40,452 nt of DNA from a virus. Positions 1 to 7,726 of this stretch are shown here, one piece after another. Location: positions 1-40,452 of IMG/VR virus record IMGVR_UViG_3300038701_001255, one strand, 5' to 3'. The notes under the pieces were generated by a model. It made no database searches and had not been told where the DNA came from. It saw only the letters and a list, made by a program, of their open reading frames with translations. Both the position numbers and the translations under genes were made by a program. Each line of letters begins with the position of its first letter. Position 1 is the first letter of the stretch.

Positions 1-1696
1 GAGCCTGAATAATCTTGTCGATATTTCTAATACCAAAGGCTTTAGCTAGAGTTGGAGACTGTAGAAGAATCGGTAGTTGACCGTTCATAGCTACGTTTCT
101 CAAGTTCTCTGCAAGCTCTTCTGGTGGAGCATCAAACTCTGGTGTCTGTTCAACAACAACGTCAAATGTGAGTGACTGAATGTTGTTCACAGCTACAGTA
201 GTACCATCTAGTTCCGTACTACCATTTAAAATTACCTGTGTGCCATCTTCAAGAGCAATAAGCATTCGCTCTGTGTAATGGGCTTGGATGTATGAGAGGA
301 GGAATCGACCAAAGCGATCCTTGAACATACGGAATGCATCAATAGCAAACGCTTTAGTGCGGACAGCACTTTGTTGTCTACGTTGGATAGCTGCTCCAGA
401 CGTAGCATTAGTTTGCTGGCCTAGGAGCTCGTTATAAATACCTGTGACACTCTCAATGTCATTCATACTCTGTAGGAGTACGCGGTTCTGTGCTTCAGAC
501 AAACTCAAGTTGTCCTGAATATCAACAACACCTTCCCCGTCCTTCATTAGGAAGTAATCAGGGCGGCTAATCTCTTGGCGAACACGTTCTGGGTTCTCAA
601 ATACGTCAGGGTCTGCAATAACACCTTTAGTGTTAAGGAGGTGTAGGGCTTTTTGGCGACGTTTATTTACTTCTTTCTGAGGATCAACAGCAGCTTTAAC
701 TACACCGTAAGGGATGCGAGATCGACTCTCACGTTTATGTACTGTAGGAATGTACTCAAACTCACCGGTCTGTACCTCAAGAGGCTCACTACGCATGAGT
801 ACGTTCTCTACAAAGTAGGCACGATAAACAATCCAACCATCAACAACTTCAATATTGTTTTTGTCGGCAGCCATTTTCTTGGCTTCATCTTCTTCGTAAA
901 CCTCTACCCACTCATCAGCTTCGTTGAAGAAGCGATACTTCTTACCAAGCTTCTTGTACTGCCCTTCGACAATAAGTACCTTATCCATCTTACGGTCATA
1001 GAAACTGAAAGGTTCGCGGTCACGTGCTGTGCCTGTTTCGTAGTTAAGAGAGTTGTGAGCACCTGTAGAAGTGAGGGAGTGTTGTGCCCCTTCTTTCTGT
1101 CCGTCAGAGCGAAGTTGTTCCAACTCATCCTTGTAAGCAGGGAATTCACTAACAGCTAAGTCGAAGTCTACCCAACGCTGTCTGAACACATACTTCTGGT
1201 TCTTTAATTGTTTAGAAGTGTCGTCAGTGTCCCAAACCATCTCAAACTCGTCTACGTGACGTGTTACGATACGTTCTTCCTCTACTGTAGTCTCAACCCA
1301 ACCAATACCAGAAACAAGGCTGCTCATAAATACAGCTGACAACTCGCTAGGCGTGTCGTTCTGTTCCTGTACACGTAAAGCCACTCGTGTAAACGCAGCG
1401 GCTTTTAATTTATCAGCTTCATCGAATGTTCTTTCACGAGCTGTAATAACTGTTCTACCTTCAAGCTCTGTTCCGGCTAGAGCATCAATCTTAGGGGCAA
1501 TCATATTAATGATGAGGTCAGGTTGCTTGCGTTCACGAAGCTTCTTCCTATCCTCAGCACTTAATTGCTCACCATCATAAAAATCCCACCAATATGCAGC
1601 ACGTTCTCTCCACTCAGTGTACTGGTTAGAGTTCACTCTGTGTAGGAATGCGTTTTTAAGCTCTTTATGGAGTTTGTTGCTCTTTTTCTTAGCCAT
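1..1696 (-). CDS. Portal protein, P22-like (N-terminal part; gene continues at 40326-40232)
   Basis: The ATG at 1696 follows an AAGG ribosome site and the frame runs open to the window edge. Because bases 4-128 repeat 40327-40451, joining 1696-4 to 40326-40232 gives 1788 bp, exactly 595 codons plus stop in one frame. The N-terminus is basic (MAKKKSNKLHKEL). A stretch reading ELLGQQTNATSGAAI near residue 435 is typical of P22-type portals. Portals form the dodecameric ring through which DNA is packaged and ejected. It follows TerL and one small gene and precedes the scaffold, the usual order. Bases 1-3 do not match the other copy and are probably an end artefact. Confidence 0.9.
   Translation of the reverse strand, partial: MAKKKSNKLHKELKNAFLHRVNSNQYTEWRERAAYWWDFYDGEQLSAEDRKKLRERKQPDLIINMIAPKIDALAGTELEGRTVITARERTFDEADKLKAAAFTRVALRVQEQNDTPSELSAVFMSSLVSGIGWVETTVEEERIVTRHVDEFEMVWDTDDTSKQLKNQKYVFRQRWVDFDLAVSEFPAYKDELEQLRSDGQKEGAQHSLTSTGAHNSLNYETGTARDREPFSFYDRKMDKVLIVEGQYKKLGKKYRFFNEADEWVEVYEEDEAKKMAADKNNIEVVDGWIVYRAYFVENVLMRSEPLEVQTGEFEYIPTVHKRESRSRIPYGVVKAAVDPQKEVNKRRQKALHLLNTKGVIADPDVFENPERVRQEISRPDYFLMKDGEGVVDIQDNLSLSEAQNRVLLQSMNDIESVTGIYNELLGQQTNATSGAAIQRRQQSAVRTKAFAIDAFRMFKDRFGRFLLSYIQAHYTERMLIALEDGTQVILNGSTELDGTTVAVNNIQSLTFDVVVEQTPEFDAPPEELAENLRNVAMNGQLPILLQSPTLAKAFGIRNIDKIIQA
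4..128 (+). repeat. Terminal direct repeat, left copy
   Basis: The 125 bases 4-128 are identical to 40327-40451. Bases 1-3 and 40452 do not match. The repeat lies inside the portal gene, so it most likely reflects circular closure of the assembly rather than a physical terminal repeat. Confidence 0.9.
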
Positions 1697-1699
1697 TTA

Positions 1700-2053
1700 C
1701 TAACCTTCTACGTTTGCGTTCTCTACTAGAGTGATCGCTGAAGTCCAAGTACCTGAAGTAATCTTAATGCCAACCGCAGAGTAACCAGTTGAGAATGTAG
1801 ATACGATGAAGTCAGCTGTATAAGCATCACCGTCCTGTGTAAGGCTTGAAAAATCGCCTTCAGTCTCGATTTGGTTCTTGTCAATCAGGCTCACGAAAAC
1901 AGCAGCTTCTGCTGCTCCACCGCCAGTCTCAATACCCTGAATGTTGATTTGAGCATTACGTGGTACAAGGTAAATAACTTCATTACCTGTAGTAAGCGAT
2001 GTATCTGTACGACCTCTTCCGTTACGACTAAGGTCTACTACCGTTACTGCCAT
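1700..2053 (-). CDS. Hypothetical small virion-type protein between TerL and portal (117 aa)
   Basis: The ATG at 2053 overlaps the TerL stop (TAATG), implying translational coupling. The protein (MAVTVVDLSRNG...) is rich in Thr, Ser, Gly and Val with little charge, and reads like a single beta-sandwich domain without signal or membrane segment. Its stop is four bases before the portal ATG. A decoration or head-completion role is possible from position and composition only. I do not recognise a family. Confidence 0.75.
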   Translation of the reverse strand: MAVTVVDLSRNGRGRTDTSLTTGNEVIYLVPRNAQINIQGIETGGGAAEAAVFVSLIDKNQIETEGDFSSLTQDGDAYTADFIVSTFSTGYSAVGIKITSGTWTSAITLVENANVEG

Positions 2054-4560
2054 TATACTGTCTCCCAACTTCCTTTATCTGTTGTAAAATCGTCCCAAAA
2101 TCTTCGAGCAATACCCCTCTTAGATTTAGCAACCTTCATTCCACTCTCAACACCATATCTCATAGTATCCATAAAGTGGTCGTGTTTATCTTTAGGTTTC
2201 CCCTTATCATCATAAGCGTACATCCTAAACTCTGATAGCCAACCGGCTAAGTCATCAAATACTTTTAATCGACCTTCTCGCATCATCTCAAGAATCAAAA
2301 TGATTCCATTCTGCTTATAACTTCGGTCTGCTGCCCTTATACGTAGACCTGCTTCTTTATACCTCTGAACCATACTCTTACCGTCAGATTGCCCAGCTTG
2401 CGTACCGCCGTAAGGGTCAACTACGCCTTGCATCCAATCACCACCTAGTTGGTTGATGTATTCAGCATGTGATTTAGGGGTTCGTTCTTTCTGAGAGTAT
2501 TCTTTGGTGATGTAGAGAATGTCTTTCTCTGGGTCATAGGCAAAGAACAATGCCACGGTTGGGTCTGGGTTCCACCCGAAGTCCATAGCATAGAATTGCT
2601 TGAAATGGTCGGGGATAGGGAATCTTTCTACGAGAATCTGGCTTTCAGCGATTGGATATACCATACCTTCACCAATCGAAGGAATACCTTTAGCACGGGC
2701 TTCCTTCTGGTGGTCTGGGGTTTGATCTTCGAGTTGTTGCTTCTCTTTATCTGAGAGGTGGTCTGCATCCATCCAAGATGCCATAACCAACACTCTACCC
2801 TTCTCAACAACACCCTCGGCCTCACTATCCCAGAAGTATCTAACCATATCTGTCATACCGGAAAGAGGGGTCATGGTGAGGAGCATTATCCCCTCTTCAC
2901 TTCCAGCAGCAGCTGTCAAGCGAATCATACACTCGGAGTAGATGTCGAAAGGAGGTTCCTCATCGAGGTGGATGACTTGACGTTTTGTACCCTGAAACTT
3001 GTTACGACCCTGCTCATAAGATTTGAACGTGAGTTCGCTGTAGCCTCCGGAAACATGTTTAACTCTAACTGTGTCAAGGGCGTTAGCAATACCTTGACGA
3101 CGTGTAAACCCTTCAATACAATCCTTAGGGATTGTGCCTGTACCAAAGTCCTCATCTGAAATACCACCCATGTACGTAACTTGTAGAATGTCACGTGTGG
3201 CTTCTGTTGAGTCTGTGGCTGCCCAAGCGGCAACAGGCTTCTTAAATCTCTTCCCTTCCCACCAATCAGGATAGAGTCCTGTGAGGTGGTAGGTGGTTTC
3301 CATACAACCAGACCAAGTCTTACCTGTATTACTAGAGACATATCCGTTGGCAATGAAAAGGTGGTCTTTGTGAGCAACTGTAATACAGTAGATGTCGAAA
3401 GATTCTGCTTTTTCTACTTTAGTTTTTACAGTTTTATATTTTTCAACCTGCCTGTCGTTTCCTCTTAGTTTTAGAGGTTTTGTAGGAACATCACCTATTT
3501 TTAAGACGTTGCTATCACCACTAACAGAAATTACGATCTCATCCCGATGTTTTGGATTTTTTCGCTCTCTAGTGCTTTTTGTACTGTAAGCCCCTAAACG
3601 CAGACAAGCAAGACGGAAAGTGTGGGCTAGTTTAGGTGATGTTGTAGAAAAGCAAATACGACCTTCTCTCATATACCCATCAGAAGCAACCAAACCTTTA
3701 ACAACTTCTCCTACAACTGAACTCTTTAAGAGTTTCTCTGGTATGAATTTTTCGTTTGAACGGAGCCCATATACACCTAACTCTCTCAGGAGATTGGTGA
3801 ATGGATTCTGACCTTTCTTGGCATCTTTTTTAGAAAGGTGTAAGTCATAATACGTGCCGTAGTCTCTAATTTTAGGTGTACAACCTAAAGACTCTGCGGC
3901 TTCCTTACATAAGTTAATGATCTCTAAACTTTTGTTTGTAATCTTCGGCGAGCTGTTTATATCTGTAGAGCAACCATCTCCTAAGTACATTCCTAAAAGG
4001 AATCCGACTTCTTTAGAGAAATCTTCGTTTTGGTCTTCCAGGTTCCATTTCGAAGGAACTACTATCTGCGTCCAAGGTTTAAAATCTTCAGCTTTTTGTT
4101 TAGATACTACACCTCTTTGACTTTTTGTCAGGAAAGGGTGGTCGTGCGTAACACTAATCTCTTCAGTGGAACGACCTGCTTTTAGTGTGAGGTTGTTATC
4201 ACTAAATCCTTTGAATGTATCGATCACAGGAGTTTCAACTAAGCTGTCAGACTCAATATCATACCCTAGAACAATCTCACCTACTTTAATGTCTTCGATG
4301 TTCTTCTCTGCGCCATCAGCCATCCAAACTTTAGTCCCAGCAGCGTAACAGCGGTTTCCGGCTAAAAACAGCCTTTGTCTGGCTGAAGCACCTAGCTTAT
4401 GGAATAAAGCTTGCTTTTTGTGTGGCTTATATAGACTAAGTTGATTGTTCTTCTTCGCCGCTATCGCAGAGCTCAACGTCGATAACTTCTCCGGAGGCAG
4501 ATTCTTCAATGCCTCTGCCAAAGTCTGGATTTGCTTCGAGGAGATTTTTTGCGAGCTCAT
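2053..4560 (-). CDS. terL: Terminase large subunit (TerL) interrupted by an intein
   Basis: This is the packaging ATPase/nuclease. With the ATG at 4560 the precursor is 835 aa; removing the 341-aa intein leaves a 494-aa TerL, a normal length. The extein halves meet inside the Walker A loop: FLAGNR before the intein and TGKTWSG after, giving AGNRTGKT. Walker B is VIHLDEEP. The nuclease domain shows FYAMDFGWNPDP, a DPYGG stretch and a final HDHFMDTMRYG. The start is uncertain: an in-frame ATG lies at 4578, neither has a clear ribosome site, and the 4560 start lies 125 bp inside TerS, so translation is probably coupled. Confidence 0.95.
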   Translation of the reverse strand: MSSQKISSKQIQTLAEALKNLPPEKLSTLSSAIAAKKNNQLSLYKPHKKQALFHKLGASARQRLFLAGNRCYAAGTKVWMADGAEKNIEDIKVGEIVLGYDIESDSLVETPVIDTFKGFSDNNLTLKAGRSTEEISVTHDHPFLTKSQRGVVSKQKAEDFKPWTQIVVPSKWNLEDQNEDFSKEVGFLLGMYLGDGCSTDINSSPKITNKSLEIINLCKEAAESLGCTPKIRDYGTYYDLHLSKKDAKKGQNPFTNLLRELGVYGLRSNEKFIPEKLLKSSVVGEVVKGLVASDGYMREGRICFSTTSPKLAHTFRLACLRLGAYSTKSTRERKNPKHRDEIVISVSGDSNVLKIGDVPTKPLKLRGNDRQVEKYKTVKTKVEKAESFDIYCITVAHKDHLFIANGYVSSNTGKTWSGCMETTYHLTGLYPDWWEGKRFKKPVAAWAATDSTEATRDILQVTYMGGISDEDFGTGTIPKDCIEGFTRRQGIANALDTVRVKHVSGGYSELTFKSYEQGRNKFQGTKRQVIHLDEEPPFDIYSECMIRLTAAAGSEEGIMLLTMTPLSGMTDMVRYFWDSEAEGVVEKGRVLVMASWMDADHLSDKEKQQLEDQTPDHQKEARAKGIPSIGEGMVYPIAESQILVERFPIPDHFKQFYAMDFGWNPDPTVALFFAYDPEKDILYITKEYSQKERTPKSHAEYINQLGGDWMQGVVDPYGGTQAGQSDGKSMVQRYKEAGLRIRAADRSYKQNGIILILEMMREGRLKVFDDLAGWLSEFRMYAYDDKGKPKDKHDHFMDTMRYGVESGMKVAKSKRGIARRFWDDFTTDKGSWETV
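3328..4350 (-). mobile_element. Intein with LAGLIDADG homing endonuclease inside TerL
   Basis: The 341-residue in-frame insertion starts with Cys (CYAAGTKVWMADG, block A). Block B is ISVTHDHPFLT (TxxH). Two LAGLIDADG helices follow, LLGMYLGDG and VKGLVASDGYM, each with its acidic residue, so the endonuclease may be active. Block F is FDIYCITVAHKDHLFIANG. The C-terminus is YVSSN with Thr as first C-extein residue; the usual penultimate His is Ser. Excision rejoins AGNR to TGKT in the P-loop, a favoured intein site in ATPases. TerL cannot function unless splicing occurs. Confidence 0.95.
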
Positions 4561-4951
4561 TAAAATCAATGTCCACATTCGTGTTGGTCGTGTTGATATT
4601 CAGCTCTTTAGGGAGAATATTACCAACTCTACTCAATACACTGTCAGCCGCTGCTTTGCGCATTCTGATGTCGGCTTTTGGATTTGACATGATTTCCTGA
4701 AGAACTTCTATGGCGAGAGGAGCTAGACGAGCTTCCTGTAATACCGCCTCATGTGCAATTTGTAATGTCTTCTCTTTTAGAAGAGCTTGCACTTCGTCTG
4801 TTTTTTTAAGCTTGTGTGCTGCGGCTAGAGTGCCTTTATTACTGGCTCCGCCTGCGTCTACATAAGCTTGCGTTAGGGTTTTTCCCGTGACAATCGCCTC
4901 AGCGAATGCCTCACGGCTAATCTTCGATTTTCTTTTTTGCAACTCGTACAC
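4436..4951 (-). CDS. terS: Terminase small subunit (TerS)
   Basis: The 171-aa protein lies directly upstream of TerL. The N-terminal 60 residues look like a helix-turn-helix DNA-recognition domain (REAFAEAIVTGKTLTQAYVDAGG), followed by a helical oligomerisation region and a very acidic tail, the pattern of small terminases that recognise the packaging site. No ATG fits. GTG 4951 gives the longest frame, while TTG 4942 is better spaced from a TACAGG ribosome site and would give 168 aa. It overlaps the upstream gene by about 30 bp and TerL by about 125 bp. Confidence 0.8.
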   Translation of the reverse strand: MYELQKRKSKISREAFAEAIVTGKTLTQAYVDAGGASNKGTLAAAHKLKKTDEVQALLKEKTLQIAHEAVLQEARLAPLAIEVLQEIMSNPKADIRMRKAAADSVLSRVGNILPKELNINTTNTNVDIDFNELAKNLLEANPDFGRGIEESASGEVIDVELCDSGEEEQST

Positions 4952-5348
4952 CTGTAATGCACAGAGTCTGGCCCTCTGGGCACCCTTCTTCTGTTAAGCC
5001 TGTTACATGTTGATTCAACTCAACCTTCTTAGTTGGAACAAACGTAAAACCCTCTACTTGCTCACCTGAAAGGAGAAGCTCAAGCACTTTCGTCAATGTC
5101 GCTTCATCAATCACTTTCTTAGCTCTCAATTCGTTTAGTCTGTTCTGAACGGCTGACTGAATAGCAGCCTCTCGATGGTCGTAGAAAGCTTTTGTAAACT
5201 TTTCTACTGTAGCAGGTTTAACTTTCTTCCCTCGGATAGCTTTAAGGTAACGTAGAATATCCATTACTGTCTGTTCCTTGGGTTTTTTAGTTAATGCTCT
5301 TAATGCTCTGCGGTGGAGGACGTAATGTTTAGTCTTACGCCCGTCCAT
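4917..5348 (-). CDS. Hypothetical basic protein upstream of TerS (143 aa)
   Basis: The ATG at 5348 follows an AAGGTAAG ribosome site. The first 80 residues are Lys/Arg-rich and helical; the C-terminal third contains two Cys (EGCPEGQTLC) and ends in a charged KKKIED. It lies between a small membrane protein and TerS in the late operon. I do not recognise the family. A packaging or transcription role would be a guess. Confidence 0.75.
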   Translation of the reverse strand: MDGRKTKHYVLHRRALRALTKKPKEQTVMDILRYLKAIRGKKVKPATVEKFTKAFYDHREAAIQSAVQNRLNELRAKKVIDEATLTKVLELLLSGEQVEGFTFVPTKKVELNQHVTGLTEEGCPEGQTLCITGVRVAKKKIED

Positions 5349-5364
5349 CCGAGGCTTACCTTTT

Positions 5365-5514
5365 TTAGTCAGGGAGGTTGTCCTGCGCCAGCTTGGTAAT
5401 CACCATGCCGTCTTTGATTTCTTTATCATCAGGCGTGATTTCGTGTGCGCCTTTAATAGCAAGCGTACCGAATACAGCCAAGAAAACCAAGAATCCCAAA
5501 TCATAAAATTTCAT
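5365..5514 (-). CDS. Small membrane-anchored protein, first gene of the late operon (49 aa)
   Basis: The ATG at 5514 follows GAGG with suitable spacing. The protein begins MKFYDLGFLVFLAVFGTLAI, one N-terminal hydrophobic helix or signal anchor, then a short charged tail ending DNLPD. It lies about 50 bp from the leftward promoter at 5571-5599, so it is the first translated late gene. Function unknown. Confidence 0.7.
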   Translation of the reverse strand: MKFYDLGFLVFLAVFGTLAIKGAHEITPDDKEIKDGMVITKLAQDNLPD

Positions 5515-5541
5515 TATATTTTCCTCACTTATTTAATTAAA

Positions 5542-5563
5542 CACGAAACATTTCTATTTCGTG
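5542..5563 (-). promoter_or_regulatory. Inverted repeat at the late transcript start
   Basis: The 7-bp arms CACGAAA and TTTCGTG are separated by 8 bases. They lie just downstream of the predicted start of the late promoter, so this is either an operator or a 5'-terminal mRNA hairpin. Confidence 0.5.
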
Positions 5564-5570
5564 TACACAC

Positions 5571-5599
5571 ATTGTAACATAAAAAAATGATTTTGTCAA
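5571..5599 (-). promoter_or_regulatory. Leftward late promoter
   Basis: On the minus strand TTGACA (5599-5594), a 17-bp spacer and TACAAT (5576-5571), preceded by TGT as an extended -10. Transcription would begin near 5564 and run into the 49-aa gene and the structural operon. Confidence 0.8.
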
Positions 5600-5669
5600 T
5601 AGTAAAATAGAAAAAAATGACATTTTTATAAAAAAATTCACTTTATTTCATTTTTCTTTCCAAAACCCC

Positions 5670-5698
5670 TTGACAGACCTGAAAAAGTATGTTACCCT
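5670..5698 (+). promoter_or_regulatory. Promoter of the 5.7-6.0 kb non-coding RNA
   Basis: TTGACA (5670-5675), 17-bp spacer, TACCCT (5693-5698) with TGT before it. The -10 box is weak against TATAAT but identical to that of the leftward promoter at 17752-17779. No ORF begins in the following 390 bases. Confidence 0.6.
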
Positions 5699-6027
5699 GA
5701 GTCTCGACGAGGACGCCGAGCCTCGATGAGGGTGACTCACGTGAGTGATGTCATTTATTTCCCTCCCTCACTCGGGTGACCAGCGGCCAAGGAGAGACTC
5801 TAAGCAAGCTATGCTTGCGTCATGCCAGAGGCGTAGCCGAAAGCATGCCCCTGCTCCCCAAAGAGCATAGGGGCTTGATGCTTGAGGTGCTTACGCCCTT
5901 GTGTTAGAATAACACTAGGCATGTCCTACATCCCTAAAGATGTATAGGACTAATGCCTGTGTGTTTAATGTATATTATATTTAATAAATAGAGAATTATA
6001 TTCTTTAGGGAATATATTCTCTTTTTT
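5699..6027 (+). ncRNA. Candidate structured RNA of about 325 nt
   Basis: This is a string of hairpins between a promoter and a terminator with no credible ORF. Helices seen: 5699-5705 with 5794-5800 (7 bp), 5804-5809 with 5813-5818 (GCAAGC/GCTTGC), CATGC 5821-5825 with 5843-5847, CCCCT 5848-5852 with its partner near 5869-5873 enclosing GCTC/GAGC, GTGTTA/TAACAC 5901-5915, and AGGCAT 5917-5922 with ATGCCT 5953-5958 enclosing GTCCTA/TAGGAC. A pyrimidine stretch with CCCTCCC is at 5761-5767. It ends at the terminator at 5991-6027. The exact 5' end is uncertain. Confidence 0.6.
5991..6027 (+). terminator. Intrinsic terminator of the 5.7-6.0 kb RNA
   Basis: GAGAA and TATATTC on the left pair with GAATATA and TTCTC on the right, with one bulged base on the left arm, followed by six T (6022-6027). 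It separates the RNA from the 6095 operon. Confidence 0.75.
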
Positions 6028-6037
6028 ATTTGTATGT

Positions 6038-6079
6038 ATTGACAGAAGGAATACTTTATGTTAGTATTCCATTGTCAAT
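6038..6079 (+). promoter_or_regulatory. Promoter of the 6095-8509 operon inside a 42-bp inverted repeat
   Basis: TTGACA (6039-6044), 17-bp spacer, TAGTAT (6062-6067) with an upstream TGT. The promoter is embedded in a two-part inverted repeat: ATTGACA 6038-6044 with TGTCAAT 6073-6079, and GGAATAC 6048-6054 with GTATTCC 6064-6070. The symmetry spans -35, -10 and the start, as expected of an operator; it could also fold as a leader hairpin. Confidence 0.65.
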
Positions 6080-6094
6080 GAAAGGAGACATAAC

Positions 6095-6367
6095 ATGTCA
6101 GACATTAATTACAGAATTTACAGGCGAGACTCTTTGAATTATGCACTTCAGGTAAATGAGCCTATAGAGTATAACGATGTACGTACAGGAGAACGTAAAA
6201 CGTCCAAGAAAATGAGAGACGTCGGATATTATCCAAATCCTCTTGCTGCATACGAAGCTTACGTTAAGCGATATGCTTTACAACAAGCCTCTAATTACGA
6301 GGATTTAAAACAACTCCTCACAAAAGTTATGGAAAGAATTGAGAAGGAAGTGTTGAATGATGTCTAA
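6095..6367 (+). CDS. Hypothetical protein (90 aa), first gene of the 6-8.5 kb operon
   Basis: The ATG at 6095 follows AAAGGAGA. The protein is charged and soluble (MSDINYRIYRRDSLNYALQ...), with a helical C-terminal half. The last codons overlap the next gene by 11 bp. I do not recognise a family. Promoter proximity suggests early expression. Confidence 0.75.
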   Translation: MSDINYRIYRRDSLNYALQVNEPIEYNDVRTGERKTSKKMRDVGYYPNPLAAYEAYVKRYALQQASNYEDLKQLLTKVMERIEKEVLNDV

Positions 6368-6836
6368 AACAAAAGAATTAAAGCAAATCGCACAACTCGA
6401 AGAGGAGTTGGCTAAGCTACGAGCTATTGTAGAGAAAGAAAACAAAGTTATTGAAGGCTTGTTTGAGCCTGAAGAATCTGAGAACTATTACGTCTTGTCT
6501 TCAGAAGGCGAGATTCTAGAGTATGTAAACACGTTTCAGAGTACCACTGACAATAGTTTAGAGATTGGAAACTCTTTCAGCTCTAAAGAAGCTGCTGAGA
6601 TTGAAAAGAAAAAGCGTATTGTTACAGCCAAGCTTAAGAAGCTTGCCGGTGGGCATAAGTATAAAGTAGGTGAATCTAACTACCGTTTACACTATGACCG
6701 CGACATTAAGATGTGGGTGTGTTGGCACAACTATTGCTATCAACAACCTCACACAATTTACTTCGAGACAGAAGAAGAAGTCAATGCCGCCATAAAAGAA
6801 CTTGGTGATGAGCTCAATGTATTGTTGGAGAATTAA
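6357..6836 (+). CDS. Hypothetical protein with N-terminal coiled coil (159 aa)
   Basis: The start is ATG 6357 or the adjacent ATG 6360, both served by AAGGAAG. Residues 5-40 are heptad-like (LKQIAQLEEELAKLRAIVEKE). The C-terminal half is Tyr/Trp-rich (KMWVCWHNYCYQQPHTIYF) and ends in a helix with TEEEVNAAIKEL, a layout seen in many small phage proteins of unknown role. It overlaps the preceding gene. Confidence 0.75.
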   Translation: MMSKTKELKQIAQLEEELAKLRAIVEKENKVIEGLFEPEESENYYVLSSEGEILEYVNTFQSTTDNSLEIGNSFSSKEAAEIEKKKRIVTAKLKKLAGGHKYKVGESNYRLHYDRDIKMWVCWHNYCYQQPHTIYFETEEEVNAAIKELGDELNVLLEN

Positions 6837-6837
6837 T

Positions 6838-7014
6838 ATGGAAGCTTTTGGTGAATTCGTAACCGTTTTGGTTACTATGTTAGTGGTAATTGTTAGTCTT
6901 ACAAGTTGTGTTGCGATGGTAGCACAGAAACTTGAGAGAAACATCTGTGAGAAGAATCTATTAAGAACACAAACATGCCATATGGTGGCTGTTCCAAAAC
7001 CGGAGGGAGAATAG
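6838..7014 (+). CDS. Single-span membrane protein (58 aa)
   Basis: The ATG at 6838 is two bases after the previous stop, with GGAGA upstream. Residues 7-30 are a hydrophobic segment (VTVLVTMLVVIVSLTSCVAM). LTSC resembles a lipobox, but the N-terminus MEAFGEF is acidic rather than basic, so a plain transmembrane helix is more likely. The C-terminal 25 residues are soluble with two Cys. Function unknown. Confidence 0.65.
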   Translation: MEAFGEFVTVLVTMLVVIVSLTSCVAMVAQKLERNICEKNLLRTQTCHMVAVPKPEGE

Positions 7015-7017
7015 TCA

Positions 7018-7443
7018 GTGACTACTGTAGCATATAAAAACGGAGAATTAGCTGGAGATAACTTGATAAGTTGTGGTAGTTATCGACACAGTACTTTCAA
7101 TAAAGTATTGTACATTAAAGGTTATCATGTAGGTATGTGCGGTGAGCTACAGGACATGCACGCTTTTGTTAAATATGTATCAGAAGATTTCAAAGAGACT
7201 CCAAACCTCAATGAAGGGTTTGAAGCTATTTTAGTTCGAGACGGTGTGGTGAGTATGTGTGATTACAAAGGATTAATCTACCCTGTTACACTCATAGATG
7301 ACTGTGTAGCCATCGGTAGTGGTACGCCTTTTGCATTAGGTGCTATGGCAGCAGGGAAGGATGCCAAAGATGCTGTAGCAATAGCGGCTAAATTTGATTC
7401 AGGTACAGGCAAAGAAATAACAGTTGTAAATACAAGGAAATAA
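7018..7443 (+). CDS. HslV-like Ntn-hydrolase (proteasome-type peptidase family)
   Basis: The start is GTG 7018, eight bases after AGGGAG. The protein begins MTTVAYKNGELAGDN; removing Met would expose a Thr nucleophile, as in HslV and proteasome beta subunits. Residues 97-110 read AIGSGTPFALGAMA, close to the HslV GSGGPFALAAA segment, followed by the DAVAIAAKFD helix. At 141 aa it is shorter than cellular HslV (about 175). No HslU-type unfoldase is encoded, so it would use a host ATPase or act alone. Family assignment is from motifs; substrate unknown. Confidence 0.75.
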   Translation: MTTVAYKNGELAGDNLISCGSYRHSTFNKVLYIKGYHVGMCGELQDMHAFVKYVSEDFKETPNLNEGFEAILVRDGVVSMCDYKGLIYPVTLIDDCVAIGSGTPFALGAMAAGKDAKDAVAIAAKFDSGTGKEITVVNTRK

Positions 7444-7444
7444 C

Positions 7445-7726
7445 ATGCGAGTACTATCTATAGAAAGATTATCAGAATTCAATCCAGAGCTGGAAGAATT
7501 CCTGCGAGAAGAATACGGCCTTAAAAACATTGTAGCCGACTTCGAGAGCAACATGAGCCCCCTTGTGGACATCCGAGGGGAACAAGGGAATGGGAAGATG
7601 TTGTGGGCAGCAATTAACATCAACAGTCTTGATGACTTCAAGGACTCAGACAAGATTGATACAATTAAAACACGTTTCCAGATTGCTTCAGAGAAAAAAC
7701 GCCCTAAGAAAAAGAAGAAATATTAA
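7445..7726 (+). CDS. Hypothetical protein with poly-lysine tail (93 aa)
   Basis: The ATG at 7445 is one base after the previous stop. The N-terminal half is acidic and helical and the extreme C-terminus is very basic (KKRPKKKKKY), as in nucleic-acid-binding tails. Its stop abuts the ligase ATG. No family recognised; the tail suggests a DNA or RNA partner by inference only. Confidence 0.7.
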   Translation: MRVLSIERLSEFNPELEEFLREEYGLKNIVADFESNMSPLVDIRGEQGNGKMLWAAININSLDDFKDSDKIDTIKTRFQIASEKKRPKKKKKY

